NCBI RefSeq assembly: GCF_036013525.1
Contig: NZ_CP107853.1
Location: 1,922,001-1,986,000 of the forward strand
DNA: 64,000 bases
Reading direction: 5' to 3'
From: Nonomuraea sp. NBC_00507
GTDB lineage: Bacteria; Actinomycetota; Actinomycetes; Streptosporangiales; Streptosporangiaceae
Part shown: positions 1 through 7,631 of the stretch, one piece after another
Numbering within the stretch: position 1 is the stretch's first letter
Layout of the letters: every line of letters begins with the position of its first letter
Notes under the pieces: model-generated
Databases searched by the model: none
Seen by the model: the letters and a program-made list of their open reading frames with translations, nothing else
Told to the model about the DNA's origin: nothing
Translations under genes and position numbers: made by a program

Positions 1-618
1 CTGGAAGTACGAGCCGCCCTGCTCGCCGAGCAGACGGCCCTGGACGCGGCCGGTGTGCCTGCTACAGTCCTCGGCCCGGGTTCCGCCATGCCCGATGACG
101 ACCTGCTGGACGTCCACGGCAGGGCGACCACGCTGGAGCAGGCCCGCGCCGGCCGGACCGCCGTCGTCGTCTTCTACCGCGGCGACTGGTGCCCCTACTG
201 CAACCTCGTGCTCCGCACCTACCAGCAGCAACTCGTACCGGCCCTGTCCGCTCTCGACATCCCCCTGATCGCGATCAGCCCGCAAAGACCCGACCGCTCA
301 CTGTCGATGCGCCAGATCAACGACCTGACCTTCACCGTACTGTCCGACCCCGGCAACCAGATCGCGCATCGGCTGGGGATCCTCACCGCCCCCAGCCGCG
401 ACGCCCACGCCGCACAACTGACCATGGGCATCGATGTGGCCGACGGCAACGCCGACGGCACCACCTCCATGCCCATGCCCACCGTCGTCCTGATCGACGC
501 CGACGGCGTCATCGCCTGGATCGACGTACGTCCCAACTACAGCACGCGCACCGAACCCGCCGACATCCTCACGGCCATCACCACGGTCCTCGACCGGCCG
601 GCACCGACCGCGGGCTGA
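1..618 (+). CDS. Peroxiredoxin-like (AhpC/TSA) protein, 5' end outside window
   Basis: Thioredoxin-fold peroxidase of the AhpC/TSA redoxin group, expected to reduce peroxides in the cytosol using an active-site cysteine. The frame is open from base 1 and the first residues look like the usual N-terminal helix of these proteins, so the true start lies upstream; a GTG at 55 would remove that helix. The active-site region reads FYRGDWCPYCN, a CxxC-type site, and the later stretch ending in VVLIDADGVIAWIDVRPNY fits the last beta strands of the fold. It is followed on the opposite strand by a decayed NACHT gene, so no operon partner is visible in the window. Substrate is unknown. Confidence 0.8.
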   Translation: MEVRAALLAEQTALDAAGVPATVLGPGSAMPDDDLLDVHGRATTLEQARAGRTAVVVFYRGDWCPYCNLVLRTYQQQLVPALSALDIPLIAISPQRPDRSLSMRQINDLTFTVLSDPGNQIAHRLGILTAPSRDAHAAQLTMGIDVADGNADGTTSMPMPTVVLIDADGVIAWIDVRPNYSTRTEPADILTAITTVLDRPAPTAG

Positions 619-1299
619 TCGTCCGAGAGCACTGCATCGGCACCGAGAAGGCCAGCAGTGCGAGGAGCCCACGCTGGAGGAAGGCCATGATCGCCCGGTA
701 GGTACGCAGCACGGACATGAGCGCGACCCTGCGCAGCCCGACCGAATCCCACCAGGTCGGCCATGTGCCCATGGCCGCCCACATGACGACGCCGCCCACC
801 ACGCCCACCCAGATGGCGTCCAGTCGCCACCCGAGCAGCGGCCCCCCCGCAGGCCGCCCAAACCGCCCGGCAGCACGCAGACCAGCGGCAGCACCGAGAC
901 GACCACGAGCGGCGCATTACCGGCGATCAGCCCGATCACTAGTACCGCCAGCAGGACGACGCCCACAACGACCGGCAGGATCAACGGCACTCCCCGCAGC
1001 CGAAAATGCCCGGCCGACAGCTCCCACCAGCGCAGTGTCCGCGTCCCGCTGTGGAAGATCTGCAGGGCCAGGCAGCTCAGCCAGTGAGCAGCCCGTTCGG
1101 GACGGTATCGGCGCCCACGCCCGCCGCTCAGCCCCTCCGGCTCGGCGTAGGCCGCCGGCACGAACTGATCCAGCAGCAACCGTTCGACCGCGTCGCGATC
1201 CGGCAGAGGCCAAGGCCGGCCAGGAAACCCGTACCCCGATATCTGGACTCGCGGAAAGGCTGCAGGCGAACTGCCGCCACGGCTCATGATCTGCTCCAC
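578..1299 (-). pseudogene. Decayed C-terminal part of a NACHT-type NTPase with membrane helices
   Basis: Two minus-strand frames carry successive parts of one protein. The first has a segment like the region after NACHT domains in actinomycete proteins (ERLLLDQFVPAAYAEP, then RTLRWWELSAGHF), followed by a hydrophobic stretch rich in V, L and I. The frame then breaks near 830 and a second frame continues with more hydrophobic segments and a basic tail. No Walker motifs are present, so only the C-terminal portion survives. The first codons (MEQIMSRGG) fall inside a 91-bp repeat also found at 4470, so the 5' end is probably a join. The assignment rests on remembered resemblance to NACHT family tails. 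Confidence 0.5.
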
Positions 1300-1352
1300 C
1301 GCGCCTCCACATGGCAGCGCGCCGTCAGGGTGCTACTGGCCATCGACGGCTT
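1262..1352. repeat. 91-bp direct repeat, copy 1
   Basis: This stretch is nearly identical, with two mismatches, to 4470-4560 in the same orientation. It starts at gcaggcgaactgccgccac. Both copies border decayed genes: the NACHT remnant here and a nitrilase remnant at the other copy. It probably marks a duplication or an old recombination joint. Confidence 0.8.
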
Positions 1353-1596
1353 GGATCGCCTTGGTGATCAATGTGCGTGCGGCTTTGCAGTACACCGCCA
1401 GGGCGGCCAGCTCGGCGAACGCCCCGGCGTACGGGGCCGCCTTCGTGGACGACGTGCTTCTTGTCCACCCGCATCTGAACCGCTGCCTCGACATCGTCTC
1501 GGAGACCGTGACGCCGCATGCGTGCCGACAGGATGGCGGCGATGTAGGCACGGGTTTGCTCGCCTCCTGAGCGTTCTTCAGCCCAGTACGTTCCAT
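1325..1596 (-). pseudogene. Unrecognised decayed coding remnant
   Basis: Two minus-strand frames contain protein-like text that seems to continue from one to the other. One has RAYIAAILSARMRRHGLRDD and a following KKHVVHEG; the second has FAELAALAVYCKAARTLITK. The amino-acid composition looks like real alpha-helical protein and not like antisense noise, but neither piece has a clear start and I cannot name the family. It lies between the 91-bp repeat and another orphan fragment, in a zone of repeated gene breakage. Confidence 0.25.
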
Positions 1597-1806
1597 GTGC
1601 CGCCCGTGTAGGAGGCGGCGTGCCAGGCGGGCCAGGCGTCCACCGGAACCCGCACCCCCAGCTGCCTCACGGCGTGGTCCATGTCGACGACCCGCCGCCG
1701 CGCCTCCCCGAGTGCTGTCGGCATTTCCTGGTCCACGAACAGGTCCGCGAGATAGCAGTTACCGGCCGACCAGACGCTGGCGTGGAAGAAGTGGCTGTAG
1801 TCACGA
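1578..1806 (-). pseudogene. Orphan C-terminal fragment, family not recognised
   Basis: A minus-strand frame ends with a protein-like segment of about 75 residues, including SHFFHASVWSAGNCYLADLF and a final WHAASYTGGTWNVLG before the stop. Upstream of about 1806 this frame is only the shadow of the APH-like gene, so the fragment has no start of its own. It may be the tail of a different gene fused by deletion to the end of the kinase gene. Confidence 0.3.
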
Positions 1807-2760
1807 CACCTGGGCGCTGAACAGGGTGTTGCGGCGCAGCTGTTCGGCGCACCATCGGAAGTGCCCGTCGTTGTCGTCCATGCCGAAGAGATCGAAAGTG
1901 GTGAGGGCGTATACGGCCTGGTAGACGGTGAGGGCGACGGGCGCGTAGCCGAGTTCCTGTGCGAAGAACCGGGTGAGTTCCGCGGTGTGCTCCTCGGCGT
2001 GCGGGCCATACATGTCCCAGATGGCCGCGGTGACGGCCGCCTCGAAGGCCGGGTCGCCTGCGGTCGTGTAGAAGCCGAAGTCGAGTACGGCGATGGGTCG
2101 GCTGGCGGCGTCGGTGTGGATGTTGGGCGGGACGAGGTCGCCGTGGATCGCTGTGACCGGAGCATCGGGAAGCGACCGCAGGGCGTTCAGCGTGCGTTCG
2201 ACCCCCGCGCCGAAGTTCGGCACCTGCCCGGCCAGCGCAGCGCCGTGCCGGTCCGCTGCTCGAACGACCAGGCCCGCGAGCGCGTCCTGGAAGCGGTCGT
2301 GGTCCTGCCACAGCGGACGGTCATCGCCCTGGACGGTCAGCTGGCGCATCGCGTCCGTTCCCGGCACCGAGGCGAGGCCACGCAGGACGGCAAGCAGCGC
2401 GTTCCTGTGATGAACGGGCAGCTTGCGCTCGTAGTCCTCGTGCGCGGAATCGCGACGCATTGGGACGCCAGGTAGTTCACGCTCGTACGTCACCACGATG
2501 CCCTCGTGCTCCTGGACCTCGAAGATCTCCGGGGTGGCGAATGGCAGTCGGTGTTGTGCGATGTCCGCGTACACCTGGCGGGTGAGCTCGGTCGGCGGCC
2601 GACCGGTCCACACCTTGGCGACCTGGCCGTCGCCCAGCCTGTAGACCACGCCCTCGACGCCGGCGCCGATACGGCGGGCCCCTGGGTGTCCGTGGTCGGC
2701 GAAGTATCCGGGCCACGGATCAGCGGCTGGGGCCGCTTCGGCCTCGGGCGAGATCTCCAT
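1801..2760 (-). CDS. APH-family small-molecule kinase
   Basis: Phosphotransferase of the aminoglycoside/choline kinase fold, 319 residues, probably cytosolic; the substrate cannot be told from sequence. The N-terminal lobe has GAGVEGVVYRLGDGQVAKVW, which supplies the glycine loop and ATP-binding lysine. The C-terminal lobe has the Brenner motif IHGDLVPPNIH near residue 205, with catalytic Asp and metal-binding Asn, and the VLDFG metal-binding motif about 17 residues later. Length is typical of the family. The ATG at 2760 opens eight bases after the stop of a decayed adaptor gene. It may inactivate an antibiotic or act in metabolism; resistance should not be assumed. Confidence 0.8.
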   Translation of the reverse strand: MEISPEAEAAPAADPWPGYFADHGHPGARRIGAGVEGVVYRLGDGQVAKVWTGRPPTELTRQVYADIAQHRLPFATPEIFEVQEHEGIVVTYERELPGVPMRRDSAHEDYERKLPVHHRNALLAVLRGLASVPGTDAMRQLTVQGDDRPLWQDHDRFQDALAGLVVRAADRHGAALAGQVPNFGAGVERTLNALRSLPDAPVTAIHGDLVPPNIHTDAASRPIAVLDFGFYTTAGDPAFEAAVTAAIWDMYGPHAEEHTAELTRFFAQELGYAPVALTVYQAVYALTTFDLFGMDDNDGHFRWCAEQLRRNTLFSAQVS

Positions 2761-2767
2761 CTGCGCA

Positions 2768-3180
2768 TTAGATCAGCAGCTGTACCGGTCCGACCAGGCG
2801 TTTTCGGGCAGCGCCACATCCCGCCCGCACCGCCGCGTCGGCCGCCGCCAGCTTGTTCTCCTCCTCGGGCGTCAGCCGCCGCGACTCGGTCTGCGCCAGC
2901 GCCTTCTTCGCCGCCGCCAGGTCGGCCTGGGCGTTGCGGACCTTGAGCTTCAGCGGGAGCACGTCACGCCCCTGGTCGAGGGCTTTCTGCTCGGTCGCGA
3001 GCGTCTCATGGGCAGTCTGCACGGCCTTGCGCAGCGTGTCGTACGTCTGCCGGTCGGTCAGCGTGGGCTGCTGGGCCTCGTAGTCCTTGGCGGCGTACAT
3101 GCTGGTGACGGCGGCGATCGTGGCCCGGTCGAACACGCCGGAGCGCGGCCGCGCGACTCCGGTGATGATATAGACCCGAA
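2768..3180 (-). pseudogene. C-terminal remnant of a peptidoglycan-binding/RND adaptor-like protein
   Basis: About 135 residues of minus-strand coding text remain. It begins after a stretch with no homology and shows SGVFDRATIAAVTSMYAAKD, which resembles the second half of a PG_binding_1 repeat as found inside actinomycete efflux adaptor proteins. It continues into a long Ala/Lys/Glu-rich coiled coil (residue pattern LKLKVRNAQADLAAAKKALA). No signal peptide or lipoyl/beta-barrel part is present. Upstream the frame is only antisense to the DUF2637 and toxin genes. A MacB-like permease remnant at 4567 is the usual partner of such adaptors, which supports the call. Confidence 0.45.
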
Positions 3181-3220
3181 GCTGCAGCCATTCAGCCGCG
3201 CCGTCGCGCGCCGAATCGCA

Positions 3221-3385
3221 CGCTTCAGCAGCATGCGTGGCTCTGGGCCCAAGACAACCTCCTGCCGGATGGTGGACTCCCCAGCGGTGAAGCCATCGCT
3301 GAAGCATTCGAGCGTTCTGCCCGCTGGGGGCGCCTAGTGAAGAAGGCGGGCCTGGCCGGTGAACTGGGCTATTACGCCATTCAGA
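3221..3385 (+). pseudogene. C-terminal remnant of a DUF2637 (SpdA-like) gene
   Basis: One plus-strand frame reads LPDGGLPSGEAIAEAFERSA followed by RWGRLVKKAGLAGELG. This matches, residue by residue with few changes, the end of the intact DUF2637 protein at 11737-12417 (CPDGALPSGKVIAERFSRSP, RWGRWIKRAGLAGELG). The rest of the gene is missing here; a piece of the membrane part lies separately at 4200. It is evidence for a second, destroyed copy of the same mobile-element gene. Confidence 0.6.
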
Positions 3386-3421
3386 GGACGGCCCACTTGC
3401 CTGCCGTATAACGTCCGTGTT

Positions 3422-3766
3422 ATGACTTGGGGAGAGGTGGAGCTGGAGCCGGAGGTCGACGAGTGGTTCGACTCTCTCAGCCAGGACGATCAGGAGACGG
3501 CCGTCTTCTATGTCGACCTCCTGGCGGAGCGGGGTGTGCTGCTCGGAGAGCCGTACACCAGGCAGTTGCACGGCAAGCTTCGGGAACTCCGATTCCATCT
3601 CTCTCGCGAGGCTGTGCGCATCACGTACTGGATCGCTTCGGGTAGGAGGATCATCCTGCTCACGGTGTTCAAGAAGCAGCGGATGCGCGAGGCCGGTGAG
3701 ATCGAGCGGGCGATACGGGCCATGGAGCGCTGTATCGCCGAGGCACACACGGCAGACGAGGAGTGA
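3422..3766 (+). CDS. RelE/HigB-like toxin of a type II toxin-antitoxin pair
   Basis: Predicted 114-residue mRNA interferase of the HigB/Gp49-like branch of the RelE superfamily, which cleaves ribosome-bound mRNA. It has the family pattern of an N-terminal helix (VDEWFDSLSQDDQETAVFYV), then the strands RQLHGKLRELRFHL, REAVRITYWIASGRRIILLT and VFKKQRMREAGEIERA with basic residues expected at the active site. The ATG at 3422 is preferred over an upstream TTG-type start because it removes a segment without family resemblance. Its stop overlaps the start of the antitoxin by one base, so the two are translated together. This toxin-first order is typical of higBA. Confidence 0.8.
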   Translation: MTWGEVELEPEVDEWFDSLSQDDQETAVFYVDLLAERGVLLGEPYTRQLHGKLRELRFHLSREAVRITYWIASGRRIILLTVFKKQRMREAGEIERAIRAMERCIAEAHTADEE

Positions 3767-4071
3767 TGGCCATGGCTGAGCGCAAGGCGTGGGCCGACAA
3801 GCGTGCCGAGATCATGAGCCGTCCAGGTGCCGGTGCCGCTTATGAGGCCGCTCGCCTTCGGTTCGAGTTGGGGGAGGCGGTGCGGCAGCGCCGCGAGGAA
3901 CTCGGGCTTACGCAGGCTGAACTGGCTGAGCGGACCGGCCTCAAGCAGCCCGCGGTCGCGCGCTTCGAGGCCGGAGGCACCATGCCCACCATCCCCATGC
4001 TGGAACGTCTCGCTGAAGCACTCGAAGTGCGGCTCAACGTTCAGTTTCAGCCGCTCCGCGAGGCAAGTTGA
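3766..4071 (+). CDS. XRE-family antitoxin, HigA-like
   Basis: Helix-turn-helix protein of 101 residues, expected to bind and neutralise the preceding toxin and to repress the shared promoter. The HTH lies at about residues 37-90 and reads RREELGLTQAELAERTGLKQ then PAVARFEAGGTMPTIPMLER, a classic XRE motif. The N-terminal 30 residues probably contact the toxin. The ATG at 3766 overlaps the toxin stop (TGATG); a second in-frame ATG at 3772 is equally possible. The pair is embedded among decayed genes, so it may help keep this accessory segment in the chromosome. Confidence 0.85.
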   Translation: MAMAERKAWADKRAEIMSRPGAGAAYEAARLRFELGEAVRQRREELGLTQAELAERTGLKQPAVARFEAGGTMPTIPMLERLAEALEVRLNVQFQPLREAS

Positions 4072-4095
4072 CCCAGCGCGGGGACGATGCCACGT

Positions 4096-4196
4096 TCACC
4101 TCAGCAGATTCCGAAGGACGTAGCGCATGATGCCGCCGTGCCGGTAGTAGTCGGCCTCGCGCGGAGTGTCCAGGCAAACGCGGGCTTCGAAGGTGA
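4096..4196 (-). pseudogene. C-terminal remnant of aconitate hydratase
   Basis: About 32 codons on the minus strand read [20 protein letters not shown] followed by [13 protein letters not shown] and a stop. This is the typical end of AcnA-type aconitase (swivel domain tail). No other part of the gene is in the window. It is a fragment carried in by recombination and not a functional gene. Confidence 0.65.
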
Positions 4197-4199
4197 TGG

Positions 4200-4275
4200 C
4201 GTCATCGGCCGTATCATCGCCGCTTGGCCCTTGGCCGCTCTGATCGGCAGCTACGGGCTTCTGGTGTGCCAGATC
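4200..4275 (+). pseudogene. Membrane-segment remnant of a DUF2637 (SpdA-like) gene
   Basis: The plus strand reads [20 protein letters not shown] then LVCQIR. It matches the last membrane segment of the intact DUF2637 protein at 11737 ([26 protein letters not shown]). The piece is only about 25 codons long and is bounded by the aconitase and nitrilase remnants. Confidence 0.6.
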
Positions 4276-4279
4276 CGCC

Positions 4280-4452
4280 TTGCTTGGATATGTGATCGCC
4301 CCTTCTGGAAACAGCACCAGTCGCGCACCGGCCGCAGCGGCCTCCCGCATCAGGCTGCGCACTTCCGCCCCACTCGCCCGTAGCGTCCTCGGATCGGTCG
4401 GATCCTCAGGCACCGTGCTTTGCGCGACCGCCAACCGCAATGTCCTCGCCAT
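4280..4452 (-). pseudogene. N-terminal remnant of a carbon-nitrogen hydrolase
   Basis: The minus strand has an ATG at 4452 followed by [20 protein letters not shown], then a helix ending in [20 protein letters not shown]. This is the start of a nitrilase-superfamily amidohydrolase; the glutamate in FPEG is the first member of the Glu-Lys-Cys triad. The sequence stops resembling the family after about 58 residues, so the Lys and Cys are lost and the fragment cannot be active. Confidence 0.65.
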
Positions 4453-4469
4453 CCCAGGACGATACGACA

Positions 4470-4560
4470 GCAGGCGAACTGCCGCCACGGCTCATGATCT
4501 GCTCCACCACGCCTCCACATGGCAGCGCGCCGTCAGGGCGCTACTGGCCATCGACGGCTT
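4470..4560. repeat. 91-bp direct repeat, copy 2
   Basis: Second copy of the repeat at 1262-1352, same orientation, two mismatches. Here it lies between the nitrilase remnant and the MacB-like permease remnant. Spacing between the copies is 3208 bp. Confidence 0.8.
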
Positions 4561-4566
4561 GATCAA

Positions 4567-4885
4567 ACGCATCGCGCCCGTCCGCACGGCCGCGGCCGCC
4601 GGCACCGTCGAGGCGACCGTGCGGCGCACCGACCACGTCCCCGAGCGGCTCGGCCTGTCCAGGACCGGAATGCAGATGTGGATGGCGACTGGTGGTTCAC
4701 CGTCGTAGGCATCCTGAACCCGATGCCGCTCGCTCCCGAGATCGAACGCTCGGCGCTGGTCGGGTTTCCGCGGCCCAGACATACCGGGTTTCGACGGCCA
4801 TCCCACGGCCATCTACGGACGCTCCGCCGAGGACACGGTGGAGGTGGTCAGGGCGGTGCCGCCGCGCACGGCACCACGATGCGGA
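4567..4885 (+). pseudogene. Remnant of a MacB/FtsX-type ABC transporter permease
   Basis: Three plus-strand frames carry successive pieces of the periplasmic domain of this permease family. They are IAPVRTAAAAGTVEATVRRT, then WWFTVVGILNPMPLAPEIER with SALVGFP, then GFDGHPTAIYGRSAEDTVEV. At least two frameshifts separate them, and neither the membrane helices nor a start or stop survive. Together with the adaptor remnant at 2768-3180 it suggests a lost adaptor-ATPase-permease export operon. Confidence 0.55.
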
Positions 4886-5148
4886 CCCGGTCGTAGCCGA
4901 GGCGGCTGATGGCGCTGACGCGGGCGCCGAGCCGGACCTTGTCGGCGAAGAGCTTGGCCAGCGGGGCAAGGTAGTCGTCGATGAGTTCGGCGCCGGTGGA
5001 CAGCCATTTTGGGTTCCGGGGCCGTCCAGCCCGGCGCCGGGCCCGCGCCGATCAGCACGACCGGCAGAGCGTCGGATTCGAGGGACGGCTGCTCCGCCTG
5101 AAGGGTGGTGGCCTCAAGCGAGGTGGTGGTGCAGCATCCGTCGCTCAT
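4860..5148 (-). pseudogene. Broken FAD-dependent oxidoreductase gene
   Basis: The minus strand opens with an ATG at 5148, a Cys/Thr-rich start (MSDGCCTTTS) and the dinucleotide-binding beginning PVVLIGAGP. The reading then jumps, by deletion and frame change near 5010, to a different frame with LSTGAELIDDYLAPLAKLFA and VRLGARVSAISRLG. These are two parts of one flavoprotein of the kind resembling ArsO-type monooxygenases. Most of the glycine-rich motif and the C-terminal half are gone. It follows the 45-residue gene at 5192-5329 on the same strand, so the two once formed an operon. Confidence 0.5.
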
Positions 5149-5191
5149 GATTACCTCGCTCGCATTCGGGTCATCAGCGGTCAGTCGGTGG

Positions 5192-5329
5192 TCAGCGGTA
5201 CATCAGGTACGTGGTGCGGGCGCGGTCGATGCTCGCGTTCACGCGGCAGGCGGAGTCGCAGACCTCGCCGCGGATCTCATCGAAGGTGACGGTGCCGTCC
5301 CGGCGCAGCCGGCGCAGTAGAGCGCGCAT
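5192..5329 (-). CDS. Small Cys-containing protein of unknown function, 45 residues
   Basis: A short gene with strong translation signals: the minus strand has AGGAGGAG about five bases before the ATG at 5329. The product begins MRALLRRLRRDGTVTFDEIR and contains GEVCDSACR, a CxxxC pair, and ends in RARTTYLMYR. Small proteins with a VCD..C pattern occur in actinomycetes, often beside redox or metal-related genes, but I know no function. It lies 43 bp upstream of the broken flavoprotein gene, so its former partner is dead. A possible promoter lies upstream at 5393. Confidence 0.6.
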   Translation of the reverse strand: MRALLRRLRRDGTVTFDEIRGEVCDSACRVNASIDRARTTYLMYR

Positions 5330-5369
5330 CGCAGCTCCTCCTGTTTAGATGATTTTCGAAGTATTGGAA

Positions 5370-5398
5370 GCATGGCCCACTGATTAGAGATTTGTCAA
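5370..5398 (-). promoter_or_regulatory. Possible sigma-70-type promoter for the 45-residue gene
   Basis: The minus strand carries a TTGACA hexamer (complement of 5393-5398) in an AT-richer patch 64 bases before the start codon. A -10 element at 17-bp spacing is poor (CCATGC). The remainder of 5330-5667 shows no supported gene; an open frame at 5515-5721 has no recognisable product. Confidence 0.3.
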
Positions 5399-5667
5399 AT
5401 TAGACGGCGGCCTAAGCTGCGAGGCGCGACAGGATTCAGCGGCGGCCATCCTCGTTTTCCGCACGTCGAGGTCTTTGAAGATCGCTGGTTTGCCGAGCTG
5501 ATCATCTGCGCGGTATGACCTGGCTGGTGAGACAGCGTGCGCAGTGGAGCCAGGCCAGTGCCGAGAAGATGCTCGGAGCGTTGCCGCAGGGGCCGGGCTT
5601 GGCCGCCCGTTGTGCGGTCGACCCGAGCCTCGCGTCGGTGGGTGGTGGTTTCGGTTTGTGCGGCGCG

Positions 5668-6882
5668 TCAGGGGGTGGTGGCCGCTTCGACGCGCTCCTG
5701 AGCGAGACTCTCCGTCGGTGACTGCTCCCTGGTACGGCCGAGCTCAGGCAGGAGGGACCCGATCCCGAGTACGGCCAGCCCGACGCCCAGCCAGAGGGGA
5801 GCCCGCAGCCCGAAGCCGTCGATGGCCAGCCCGCCGACCGAGGAGCCGACGATCACCCCGAGGGTGATGAAGGAGGCATGGACGGTGTTGACCAGTGGCC
5901 CCGGGTTGCCGATGCGCTGGATGCGTACGGCCATCGCGGGGTTCATGGTCACTCCCACCAGCCCGACGCCCAGCATGGTGATCACCGCGGGGACGCTGAG
6001 GTGGGCGAACAGCGCGAAACCGGCCAGGAAGATCGCGTTGAGGATCAGCCCGGACAGCAGGACGCTGATGGTGTGCTTGTCGGCCAGGCGGCCGACGACG
6101 TAGTTCCCGATCACGGTGGCTGCGCCGTACGCGACGAGGAGCAGGGGAACGGCCCCCGAGGAGAACCCGGTGACCTGGGTGAGGATCGGGCTGAGATAGC
6201 TGAAGGCGGCGAAGGTCGCGCCGATGATGAGGGTGCTGGTCGACAGCGCCAGCCACAGCCTGCCGCTCCTGAAGACCGCCACCTCCTGCCGGAAGTTGCC
6301 GTTGCCGCCGTCAGCACGCCCGAGCCTGGGAACGCCCATCATCGTGGCGAGCGCGGCGATGACGGTCAGGGCGCCGACGGCCCAGAAGGCGGCACGCCAG
6401 CCATGCTGCCCGCCGATCAGCGTAGACAGCGGCAGCCCGAGCAGGGTGCCGAGCATCAATCCGTTCAGGACGATGGCGAGGGCGCGGCCGCGTACCTCTG
6501 GGCGGCTCAGCTGGACCGCCACCGAGATGGCGACTCCGAAGAAGGCCTGGGAGGCGACTCCGGTGATGACACGCGCGACCATCATGATCGAGTAGGAGGG
6601 CGCGACCGCCGCGAGCACATTGCCCACCAGGAAGATTGCGAACAACAGCATGAGCGCGGGTTTCGGGCGTATCCGTACCAGCGCGACGGTCATCAGCGGC
6701 CCGCCCGCCGACATGGCCACTGCGAAGGCGGTGATCAGATAGCCGATTTGGGAGATGGTCACGCCGAGTCCACCTGCCATCTCGGGCATCAGGCCTCCGA
6801 CGGCGAACTCGCTGGTGACCATGGCGAAGATGCCGATGGCCAGGACGTAGACGGCTCTGGGCAAGGGGATTCCTTTTTGCAT
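5668..6882 (-). CDS. MFS (DHA1-type) drug or metabolite exporter
   Basis: Major facilitator inner-membrane protein, 404 residues, with 12 hydrophobic helices spread evenly over its length, as in the Bcr/AraJ-type proton antiporters. The first helix carries FAMVTSEFAVGGLMPEMAGG, typical of this branch, and the loop between helices 2 and 3 is basic (RIRPKPA). The start is the ATG at 6882; a TTG one codon earlier is less likely. The gene begins 36 bp after the stop of the tetR-type gene on the same strand, so it is probably the efflux target of that repressor. A second copy of the TetR palindrome overlaps its start codon. Confidence 0.85.
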   Translation of the reverse strand: MQKGIPLPRAVYVLAIGIFAMVTSEFAVGGLMPEMAGGLGVTISQIGYLITAFAVAMSAGGPLMTVALVRIRPKPALMLLFAIFLVGNVLAAVAPSYSIMMVARVITGVASQAFFGVAISVAVQLSRPEVRGRALAIVLNGLMLGTLLGLPLSTLIGGQHGWRAAFWAVGALTVIAALATMMGVPRLGRADGGNGNFRQEVAVFRSGRLWLALSTSTLIIGATFAAFSYLSPILTQVTGFSSGAVPLLLVAYGAATVIGNYVVGRLADKHTISVLLSGLILNAIFLAGFALFAHLSVPAVITMLGVGLVGVTMNPAMAVRIQRIGNPGPLVNTVHASFITLGVIVGSSVGGLAIDGFGLRAPLWLGVGLAVLGIGSLLPELGRTREQSPTESLAQERVEAATTP

Positions 6883-6894
6883 CAATCGGTGTAG
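6877..6894. promoter_or_regulatory. Second, imperfect TetR operator overlapping the MFS start
   Basis: The site reads ttgcatcaatcggtgtag. It matches the reverse complement of the perfect palindrome at 7531-7548 at 15 of 18 positions. It covers the ATG of the MFS gene and the short gap to the tetR-type gene, so bound repressor could block a promoter or transcription there. Confidence 0.5.
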
Positions 6895-6918
6895 AACTCG
6901 GACATGAAAAGGCAGAGG

Positions 6919-7512
6919 TCAGGCCAGGGCATCCATGGCCGTGGCCGCGATGGCCTCGATGGTGGCGTCGTCGGCGCCGCCCTGAGCGGCCACCCGGATC
7001 CCGGCGATCACGGCGTTGACGAACCTGGCGAGCTCGGCGGGATCGCGGGTGGAGCCGATGGTGCCGTCGCGCTGCCCGCTCTCGATGACGGTGCTCAGGT
7101 TGACGAGTCGGTACTCGGTGTTGCGATCGAGCATCAGGGCGATCTCCGGGTCACGGCCGGCGAGCTCCATCGTGGTGTTGACGGTCAGGCAGCCGAGGCC
7201 GTAGCCGTTGCGCCTGTTCTCCGCCTCCGTCTGGAGGATCTTGGCGAACAGCGCGCGGATCCGCTCGATCGCCGGCAGCTCGTGATTGTCAAGGATCCGC
7301 AGTTGGTCGGCGGTGGTGGCGTCCATGTAGCGGGTCAACGCGCGTTTGAACAGCTCGCGCTTGTTGGTGAAGGCGTTGTACACGCTGCTGCGGTCCAGGC
7401 CGAGCGCCTCGCACAGGTCCCTGGTCGAGGTCGACTCGTAGCCGTTCGCCCAGAACGTGCGCATCGCAGTGTCCAGGACCCGGTCTTCATCGAATGATCT
7501 CGGCCTCGCCAT
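6919..7512 (-). CDS. TetR/AcrR-family repressor
   Basis: Transcriptional regulator of 197 residues. The N-terminal HTH spans about residues 8-52 (FDEDRVLDTAMRTFWANGYE, STSTRDLCEALGLDRSSVYN, AFTNKRELF), a standard TetR_N domain. The ligand-binding C-terminal half is helical and contains GYGLGCLTVNTTMELAGRDP, as in the TetR_C group that responds to aldehydes, quinones or drugs. The probable operator is the palindrome at 7531-7548, just upstream of its start, with a second at 6877-6894 before the MFS gene. This predicts autorepression and control of efflux. Confidence 0.9.
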   Translation of the reverse strand: MARPRSFDEDRVLDTAMRTFWANGYESTSTRDLCEALGLDRSSVYNAFTNKRELFKRALTRYMDATTADQLRILDNHELPAIERIRALFAKILQTEAENRRNGYGLGCLTVNTTMELAGRDPEIALMLDRNTEYRLVNLSTVIESGQRDGTIGSTRDPAELARFVNAVIAGIRVAAQGGADDATIEAIAATAMDALA

Positions 7513-7530
7513 ACGAGCACGCTACTTGTT

Positions 7531-7548
7531 TTACACCGATCGGTGCAA
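7531..7548. promoter_or_regulatory. TetR-type operator palindrome
   Basis: The sequence ttacaccgatcggtgcaa is a near-perfect inverted repeat with half-site TTxCACCGA; only the third pair is mismatched. It lies 19 bp upstream of the tetR-type start codon, where an autorepressor would bind. Confidence 0.7.
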
Positions 7549-7631
7549 TAGGAGGTGGAGGGCGGCCAGGACCATGCCATAGTCGCGCCGACCCTCCATC
7601 TGGCTCCTCACCTATCCGAGAAAACAGCTCC

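Noticed and set aside
3181..3748. Upstream half of a 326-codon minus-strand frame
   Set aside because: It is antisense to the toxin gene and to the DUF2637 remnant; only the downstream part (2768-3180) has protein character.
5515..5721. 68-codon plus-strand frame after the 45-residue gene
   Set aside because: No ribosome site or family, and a low-complexity Gly-rich end that overlaps the 3' end of the MFS gene.
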